64,000 nucleotides of DNA from Schistosoma mansoni. Taxonomy: Eukaryota; Platyhelminthes; Trematoda; Strigeidida; Schistosomatidae. The notes beneath the pieces are model-generated. The model was not told the DNA's origin and did no database searches. It saw nothing but the letters and a program-made list of their open reading frames with translations. Below are positions 61,401 to 64,000 of this stretch, piece by piece. Made by a program: the position numbers and the translations under genes. The stretch is taken from assembly GCF_000237925.1 (NCBI RefSeq), contig NW_017386041.1, positions 248,001 to 312,000 on the forward strand, read 5' to 3'. Within the stretch, counting starts at the first letter, position 1. Each line of letters begins with the position of its first letter.

Positions 61401-61403
61401 ACA
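36364..61403 (-). CDS. TCF/LEF HMG-box transcription factor (Wnt effector), 3' part of gene
   Basis: Nine coding exons join with consistent phases and GT-AG sites: 61403-61343, 56732-56422, 53149-52738, 52184-52107, 51031-50497, 50359-49928, 49004-48296, 46689-46376, 37444-36364. They give 3,933 nt, or 1,310 residues plus stop, open at the 5' end. The HMG box ([19 protein letters not shown] ... [19 protein letters not shown]) is the TCF/LEF type. It is followed by [12 protein letters not shown], a basic tail RRKKKRK and a C-clamp ([15 protein letters not shown] ... [13 protein letters not shown]). TCF/LEF proteins bind CTTTG-type Wnt response elements in the nucleus and recruit beta-catenin or Groucho. 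The beta-catenin-binding N-terminus was not found and is probably to the right. The protein is far longer than usual TCFs (about 400-750) because of low-complexity regions. Confidence 0.93.
38138..38575 (-). mobile_element. LINE (WLGHVLR type) 3' end
   Basis: The minus strand encodes the C-terminus of a [35 protein letters not shown], then [10 protein letters not shown] and stop. It is followed by the 3' UTR, ending TAGCTGACTGACTGA. In the TCF 8.9-kb intron. Confidence 0.75.
38985..39212 (-). repeat. SMalpha-type hammerhead SINE (family A)
   Basis: Minus orientation: tail from ATTCACTTAGTATTC, then a hammerhead at about 39,117-39,175 (core CTGACGAGTCC with AAGACGAAACGCGCGTC). The head is lost. 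Confidence 0.82.
39213..41044. other. TCF intron, nothing further recognised
   Basis: AT-rich intronic sequence without a recognised repeat. A short GA/GC-rich run (CGCGCGCGAGAGAGAG) lies at about 40,074. Confidence 0.4.
41045..41252 (+). repeat. AATAAATA-tailed repeat, 3' part before gap
   Basis: Matches the 3' half of the family (TGGTCACCGGCTACCATAG ... GAAAACCATCTGCTTCGG). It then runs into (TA)n at 41,252-41,277 and the gap. Confidence 0.75.
41278..41477. other. Assembly gap, exactly 200 N
   Basis: 200 consecutive N after a (TA)n run, which is a typical assembly break. Confidence 0.98.
41478..41700. other. Suspected low-quality sequence after the gap
   Basis: Unlike its surroundings, this stretch is built of inflated homopolymers (TTTTTTTCCCCCTT, GGGGAAAA, CCCCCTGGTGGG). 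It matches nothing else here. It reads like poor base-calling at a contig end. Confidence 0.55.
42217..42562 (-). mobile_element. LINE (WLGHVLR type) 3' end
   Basis: Reverse-oriented 3' UTR and C-terminal coding piece (complement of AGTAGTCTGCATCTACCAAC). More diverged than the 59-61 kb pair. Confidence 0.7.
42722..42893. repeat. Family B fold-back: minus head joined to plus ribozyme tail
   Basis: 42,722-42,772 is family B head in minus orientation (GACCACTGAGCCGGC ... TAACTTCAAC). From 42,773 the plus-orientation GAAACGGTCGTCC and tail follow. The switch falls in the hammerhead. Confidence 0.75.
43430..43706. repeat. Family B fold-back with inverted tails
   Basis: A minus-orientation copy (43,430-43,633) with intact ribozyme-type arms is followed by a plus-orientation tail (43,634-43,706). 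The whole unit is bounded by inverted ATCAGAAGGGG...CCCCTTTCTGAT ends about 280 bp apart. Confidence 0.75.
44104..44364. repeat. Unnamed ~260-bp repeat family, copy 3
   Basis: Starts with the hairpin-like CTACTTATATCGACATAAGTAG and ends CCTGTGTTCTCATTCACTAC, like the copies at 21,476 and 27,872. Confidence 0.6.
44598..45085 (+). repeat. AATAAATA-tailed repeat, diverged
   Basis: Starts near GGTGCGGCCGAG and ends ATGTTTAAATAATATAATAATAA. Many substitutions, so an older copy. Confidence 0.75.
45086..45699. other. TCF intron, nothing further recognised
   Basis: No repeat or coding signal recognised. Confidence 0.4.
45700..46034 (+). repeat. Family B hammerhead SINE, fullest copy, with inverted ends
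   Basis: In order: an inverted copy of the tail (ATGAGTCAATTGAAGCTAGA ... GCACTGGACGG); a leader (GTGGATTGGTTGAAGTTAGA); A-box-like AGCTCAGTGGTCTATCGG; B-box GGGTTCGAATC (about 45,866-45,876); a hammerhead at 45,901-45,947; and the tail to CCCCTTCTGAT. Ribozyme parts: stem I GCACTG/CAGTG, core CTGAGGA, stem II GTCC/GGAC, core GAA, helix III ACGGCCGT, cleavage triplet GTC. All conserved core positions are present. Confidence 0.88.
46376..46689 (-). CDS. TCF/LEF exon: basic tail and C-clamp
   Basis: Acceptor TTGTAG before CTGTTCCC, donor GTGAGA after TGCAG. Encodes [20 protein letters not shown], an Ala/Ser-rich linker of about 60 residues, then [20 protein letters not shown]. Most TCFs read DNYGKKKKRK here, so AIHSRR is a small difference. 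The two-base end phase matches the next exon. Confidence 0.93.
46990..47400. repeat. Old family A relatives, inverted pair
   Basis: 46,990-47,258 resembles family A in minus orientation (tail TTGTTTGGATCTTCC; head complement ACTCGAATTCAGTACCGT). 47,259-47,400 is the tail part in plus orientation. The ribozyme arm is degraded. Confidence 0.55.
47430..47955 (+). repeat. AATAAATA-tailed repeat
   Basis: Near-complete: CCCCCAAATACCCTGG to ATGTTTAAATAAATACATA. In a TCF intron. Confidence 0.8.
48296..49004 (-). CDS. TCF/LEF exon: HMG box
   Basis: Acceptor TTCACTAG before ATCTCAC, donor GTAGAT after CATCAG. The first ~165 residues are Asn/Ser/Thr/His-rich. The HMG box begins at [10 protein letters not shown] (about 48,491) and reaches [11 protein letters not shown] at the exon end. 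The HMG fold bends DNA in the minor groove. A longer ORF extends 5' of the acceptor, but that part is intronic. Confidence 0.93.
49325..49788 (+). mobile_element. SR2-like RTE LINE, 3' end
   Basis: Encodes [44 protein letters not shown] and [16 protein letters not shown], ending GNRRK, with few breaks and a TAAG-type tail. It fills half of the 923-bp TCF intron, antisense to the gene. Confidence 0.88.
49928..50359 (-). CDS. TCF/LEF exon with polyalanine tract
   Basis: A pyrimidine-rich run ending CACACTAG precedes TTTATTC. The donor is a perfect GTAAGTG after AATAC. Encodes [10 protein letters not shown], an 11-residue alanine run, [20 protein letters not shown] and Ser-rich sequence. Phases match on both sides. 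Confidence 0.88.
50497..51031 (-). CDS. TCF/LEF exon, Ser/Asn-rich linker
   Basis: Acceptor AATTTCAG before ATTTATATAAA, donor GTTAGT after CGTAG. Encodes a Ser/Asn/Thr-rich linker ([20 protein letters not shown] ... [13 protein letters not shown]) with no domain. The next intron is only 137 bp. Confidence 0.85.
51163..51572 (-). repeat. SMalpha-type SINE (family A), one full unit plus inverted end
   Basis: From 51,163 to about 51,500 in minus orientation: hammerhead (51,183-51,238, decayed: GACGAATTTG for GACGAGTCCC), head, leader and tail. It begins and ends at the same GCTTACAAT motif, so it is one circularly permuted unit. 51,505-51,572 repeats part of the tail on the opposite strand. 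Confidence 0.8.
51790..52010. repeat. Very old family A-like inverted repeat
   Basis: GCCTCGATAAAGC and GTGGCTAACAGTCAC recall family A tail motifs. The left and right ends are weakly complementary. Low certainty. Confidence 0.35.
52107..52184 (-). CDS. TCF/LEF 78-nt candidate cassette exon
   Basis: TTTGAAACAG acceptor and CAAA/GTATGT donor frame 78 nt that stay open only in the required phase ([19 protein letters not shown]). Entry and exit phases are equal, so skipping it would keep the frame. This suggests a possible alternative exon. No family motif supports it. Confidence 0.65.
52738..53149 (-). CDS. TCF/LEF exon with second polyalanine tract
   Basis: Acceptor ATCTCTTCACAG before TTTCATTC. 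The end is set at the donor GTGGGT, because only that phase stays open into the next exons (a GTATTG donor 4 nt on would break the frame). Encodes [20 protein letters not shown], a Pro/Ser-rich stretch, and an alanine run near its end. Confidence 0.82.
53643..53905. repeat. Family B fold-back, diverged subfamily
   Basis: A minus-orientation copy (53,643-53,811) switches at 53,812 to a plus-orientation GATGAAATGACCGTC and tail, ending near CTCCACAACCC. The switch again falls in the hammerhead region. Confidence 0.68.
54245..54480 (-). repeat. Chimeric SINE: family A 3' half on family B head
   Basis: The first ~50 bp (GATAGTGGCTAGCAGTGGAATCC ... GCGCGTTTCGTCC) is family A's ribozyme 3' side in minus orientation. 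From TATTGTGGGACTCC on it is family B: core, B box, A box, leader. The join is inside the hammerhead stem II and core. Confidence 0.8.
54498..54617 (+). repeat. Family B ribozyme tail, plus orientation
   Basis: Starts CAATAGGACGAAACGGCC and runs to CCCCCTTCTGAT. It lies inverted behind the chimeric copy. Confidence 0.75.
55097..55310 (+). repeat. Family B-like SINE, diverged subfamily
   Basis: Same order as the full copy at 45,700: inverted tail (TGAAATCATGAATCGATC), leader (GGACTGGTTGGAGTTAGAC), tRNA-like part (B-box-like AGGTCCGAATCCC), then GCGCACTGCTAAAGGAGTC. It is truncated in the ribozyme. Confidence 0.65.
55388..55778 (+). mobile_element. LINE (WLGHVLR type) 3' end
   Basis: Plus orientation. 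Encodes the end of the LINE ORF ([12 protein letters not shown] ... [14 protein letters not shown], stop) and the 3' UTR, ending ACGTTGTAGCTGGCTGACTAAT. Confidence 0.75.
56118..56218 (+). repeat. AGT/CGT minisatellite with RS-like reading frame
   Basis: AGT-rich tract with two to three 21-bp units (CGTAGCCGAAGTAGTAGTAG plus one G). One plus-strand frame reads as Ser/Arg repeats ([16 protein letters not shown]), but the open stretch is only about 50 codons and lacks a start. Confidence 0.8.
56422..56732 (-). CDS. TCF/LEF exon with longest polyalanine tract
   Basis: Acceptor CATTTCCCTTTTAG before TCTTTCC, donor GTAAGA after AATCGG. Encodes [19 protein letters not shown], two alanine runs split by Val, [11 protein letters not shown], and [14 protein letters not shown]. 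In-phase with its neighbours. Confidence 0.87.
57168..57625 (-). mobile_element. LINE (WLGHVLR type) 3' end, diverged subfamily
   Basis: Same layout as the 38.1-kb copy but more diverged, with a CGTACGTACGTACGTAC run near the 3' end. Related to the fragment at 32,885. Confidence 0.7.
57690..58190 (-). repeat. AATAAATA-tailed repeat
   Basis: Minus orientation: TTTATTTATTTAAACACATAAA to CAGGGCATTTTGGGG. Nearly complete. Confidence 0.82.
58200..59147. other. TCF intron, nothing further recognised
   Basis: AT-rich with short (TA)n runs. The ORFs at 58,449-58,893 overlap simple sequence and show no domain. Confidence 0.4.
59148..59566 (+). mobile_element. LINE (WLGHVLR type) 3' end, left arm of inverted pair
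   Basis: Plus orientation. From ACTAGTGTTGGAGACGG (SVGDGW) through [19 protein letters not shown] and the stop to the 3' end GACTGACTGACTGA. Over roughly 365 bp I see no difference from the reverse complement of the copy at 60,472. Confidence 0.8.
60472..60985 (-). mobile_element. LINE (WLGHVLR type) 3' end, right arm of inverted pair
   Basis: Minus orientation. It extends further 5' than the left arm: the coding text includes [18 protein letters not shown], a classic LINE C-terminal block that gives the family its label here. Confidence 0.82.
61343..61403 (-). CDS. TCF/LEF most 5' exon found
   Basis: A 61-nt exon between TTTTTTTCCCCTGTTAATTATAG and a perfect GTAAGTTTTT donor. Encodes [20 protein letters not shown] and ends in phase 1, which fits the next exon. 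Its upstream phase is 0. The short length keeps this below certainty. Confidence 0.75.
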
Positions 61404-61517
61404 CTATAATTAACAGGGGAAAAAAAGAAGACAAAATTCCATATGACTTGAAGTTAAACTGATGACGAAAACTTTATGAATATACGCATCAATTTGCTAA
61501 AAAGAAGGATACATGAC

Positions 61518-61598
61518 ATGATCATTATAATACTCTTGAAACCTTTCTTACTGCATAAAAAATAGAAAGAATACTATCAATGACAAAAGATGACTGAA
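61518..61598. repeat. ~81-bp flanking direct repeat, left
   Basis: ATGATCATTATAATACTC ... AAAGATGACTGAA. Repeated at 62,067-62,146 with a handful of changes, bracketing an AATAAATA-tailed element. Confidence 0.88.
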
Positions 61599-62066
61599 GT
61601 GCTCTCACATGGCCACGCGAATACATAGCCTCTGACAGGGAAGTCCTACTCACTGACTTCTCGTGACATTACTGTTATTTACGGAATTGAGAGGACAAAA
61701 AGCGAATGTCCGACACTTTAACCGGGTTGGTGGACACAGAATGTTCACCTAGGGGAGTTGGAAAACCCTCATTCCAAACCAATGGTGCACATCGGCTCCA
61801 TTATTCTGAAGGAACAAATGGCGTATGAACCAATCGTTGGTCACCGGCTACCATGGGACTGCATCTCACGATGCTCCATTGCCTTGTGGATTAGACCTTC
61901 AGGTCAAAGGCTCTGGGTGTGGTCCCCTAAGAAAACCACCTGCTTCAGTCTGGGCATCTGAGCAGTATCACAGCCCTCACACAAATCGAATGAGATTTGT
62001 GTGGCGCATATTTATCTGGTGCTTCCTTGTACCAATATTTATGTGTTTAAATAAATAAATTGTATT
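61599..62066 (+). repeat. AATAAATA-tailed repeat, 5'-truncated
   Basis: Starts GTGCTCTCACATGGCC (first ~60 bp of the family missing) and ends TTTAAATAAATAAATTGT. Confidence 0.85.
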
Positions 62067-62146
62067 ATGATCATTATAATACTCCTGAAATCTTTCTTAC
62101 TGAATAAAAAAATGAAGAATACTATCAGTGACGAAAGATGACTGAA
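62067..62146. repeat. ~80-bp flanking direct repeat, right
   Basis: Second copy of the 61,518-61,598 flank. Too long for an ordinary retrotransposon target duplication. Confidence 0.88.
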
Positions 62147-62875
62147 ATAATAATGTGATTGTATACTGACATTATTTTAATGAACAAAGACCTGGACAGG
62201 GTAAACCAATTGATTGTATTATACAAAATCACACTGCATTTAAGTATGAAGATAATACATGGAACATATTATTTGAACATTTTCCCTAAATTGTCCTTTA
62301 CAAGCTCCATCATCTTTTCATTCCTATTGCTACTCGGACTGTTTTAGTTTTTCTTTCTCTTCTCCCCCCATGTTTCTTCTCTGTCAGTAAGAAGCCTACT
62401 TCCAATTACCGATATATATTACTTATATCTGTCCGTATAAGTAGCACACACCACAGTACATGATATAAACCGAATATTAACACTTATGAATGTTATCATA
62501 TTGAATAGTAGAAAAAATTAACAAAGCTAATGTATCCATACAGGATTATCGCTAAGTATACACAACATACATGTTTTATTGTTTATCACTAATAGTTTTT
62601 AAGCTGATCTAGACTAATTTAAAGAAGATACGGTAGCGGGAAACATATGCCAAATTTTTAATAGTTCAAATCATTACACTCCAAATACTCAATGATCATA
62701 TACATATCAGCTAAATTTGAAGTTACAATGAAATATAATTCTTATCATATATGTTATATCCTAGTGAAGACATAAGTACGGGTAACTCCCAGGACCTATT
62801 AATGGATGATCATTCTATAAATATTCTTATTGTTTAACTATTGAGTAACTAGATTGTGTACATCTATATTCATTT
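62147..62875. other. AT-rich, nothing further recognised
   Basis: Only a short TACTTATATCTGTCCGTATA fragment (about 62,420) recalls the start of the ~260-bp repeat family. Further TCF 5' exons could hide here, but I could not identify one. Confidence 0.35.
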
Positions 62876-63236
62876 TATTATAAGCTTCATTTTGACCTAT
62901 AGATTATTATTATACGATTTACTGTCCCTAAATTGTATTCAGTTTATTGATTAGTGTCTCCCACGTTCACAGCCACATTTGGCTTGATCTTATACAAATA
63001 TTATTTTCTATTTTATGGTGTGATGTGGTCTGTCTGTCTGGTGTATTAATGATTCGCTTAGCAGAAGCTGTAATTGGTGTTCTGGACTCAATTGGAAGGG
63101 CTAGGCGGACAAGGGACCAATAAGAGCGCTAGACTGCTCATACTGGTCGAACGTCATTGTTTTGGCACAGTACTAAGATCGTATAAGTCGTACTTCGATT
63201 GGTGGATAAATCACGTGATAAAAAGCCGGACATAAA
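62876..63236. repeat. Unnamed repeat family R7, copy 2
   Basis: Matches 28,440-28,800, for example TTATTTTCTATTTTATGGT. Origin unknown. Confidence 0.55.
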
Positions 63237-64000
63237 ATCATAACAATGTAAATGAACTAAAATAATGACTCATTATGAATAGGATAAAACTTTGGAAAAG
63301 TACATTATTCCAAATGATTACATTCTTCAATAGTGTAGAAGAAGATATTCAACATATTAAGATATTTAAACACTATATGAACGATGGAAACAAATAAGAT
63401 TTATACCATGTTAAACAAAGTGAAACAATCTACATCATGGTGATCAACTATTAATTTTAAAGAAACCTTTCAGATTATACTGTGGAAAATGATTTGATAA
63501 GTGAACGAAATGAGTGGACAGAATCCTAAATGATACATAAAATGTAATAATATAGTATAACCGAGTGATAACTGATCATAAGATCCGACTATTGTCCTTC
63601 AAACTTTAGAGTTTCATTTTTGTCTACTAAATTAGATTGTTTCTTTTCATCCAAGATTAATATGATGAACTGTAATGAGTGAATTAACAAAACTTTATCC
63701 CGACATAATCAATAACACTCATCACTGATATCATACAAGCTTTATTTAGTACCCAGTTAGATAAAGAACATAAAACTGAATATTTAATCGGATAATAAAA
63801 AGAAGATCACTTCATGAGATTCATACCGAGTGACTAGAACTTTGACCAAGCTAAAAGGTATACATTACGCACACATGCTCTTTATAGAGAAGTTAGTAAT
63901 TTGCATTTATTTTTGACAATTATAACTATTTCTGTCACATGCAACGGCAAAAAAAACAAGCGAGAATAATTACTGGACAATATGATAAAGATCGGACATT
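63237..64000. other. AT-rich, nothing recognised
   Basis: No coding exon, RNA gene or known repeat seen up to the window edge. Confidence 0.35.

Overview
The window looks like nuclear DNA of a schistosome blood fluke. It is AT-rich and packed with interspersed repeats. The repeats include an RTE-type LINE resembling SR2, and tRNA-derived SINEs carrying hammerhead ribozymes that match the schistosome SMalpha type. Two host genes can be read from the sequence. Family names are from memory and the species cannot be fixed from the sequence alone.

Left part (about 1-34,700): mostly intergenic repeat debris. It holds RTE-LINE fragments, the remains of a second LINE (19.4-21.1 kb), a probable Penelope-like fragment (17.1 kb), an old Ty3/gypsy-like LTR fossil with gag-type but no pol-type coding (5.7-7.7 kb), many SINEs and several unnamed repeat families. 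One compact host gene lies here: a complete three-exon cystatin of the stefin type (12,050-12,426, plus strand, 101 residues) with introns of only 34 and 37 bp. A SWIM zinc-finger coding fragment (11.0-11.4 kb, minus) is probably transposase- or ZSWIM-derived. A 184-bp piece of 28S rRNA at 27.4 kb sits between 102-bp direct repeats.

Right part (36,364 to at least 61,403, minus strand): one large TCF/LEF transcription-factor gene, the DNA-binding effector of Wnt/beta-catenin signalling. Nine coding exons can be joined with consistent phases and GT-AG splice sites. They give 1,310 residues with an HMG box, a basic tail, a C-clamp split by an 8.9-kb intron, three polyalanine tracts and a long Asn/Ser/Thr-rich C-terminus. 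The 5' end, including any beta-catenin-binding domain, was not found and probably lies beyond the right edge. The introns are full of the same repeats.

The most interesting signal is in the SINEs. Three families share one architecture, a pol-III-like A/B box followed by a hammerhead core. Their stem sequences differ but keep pairing in all three helices, and helix III is a different palindromic 8-mer in each family. One family repeatedly forms inverted fold-back copies whose junctions fall at this palindrome, and one copy is a chimera of two families joined inside the ribozyme. Other notable items are insertions flanked by unusually long (80-102 bp) direct duplications, a near-identical inverted LINE pair inside a TCF intron, and two assembly gaps of exactly 200 N.
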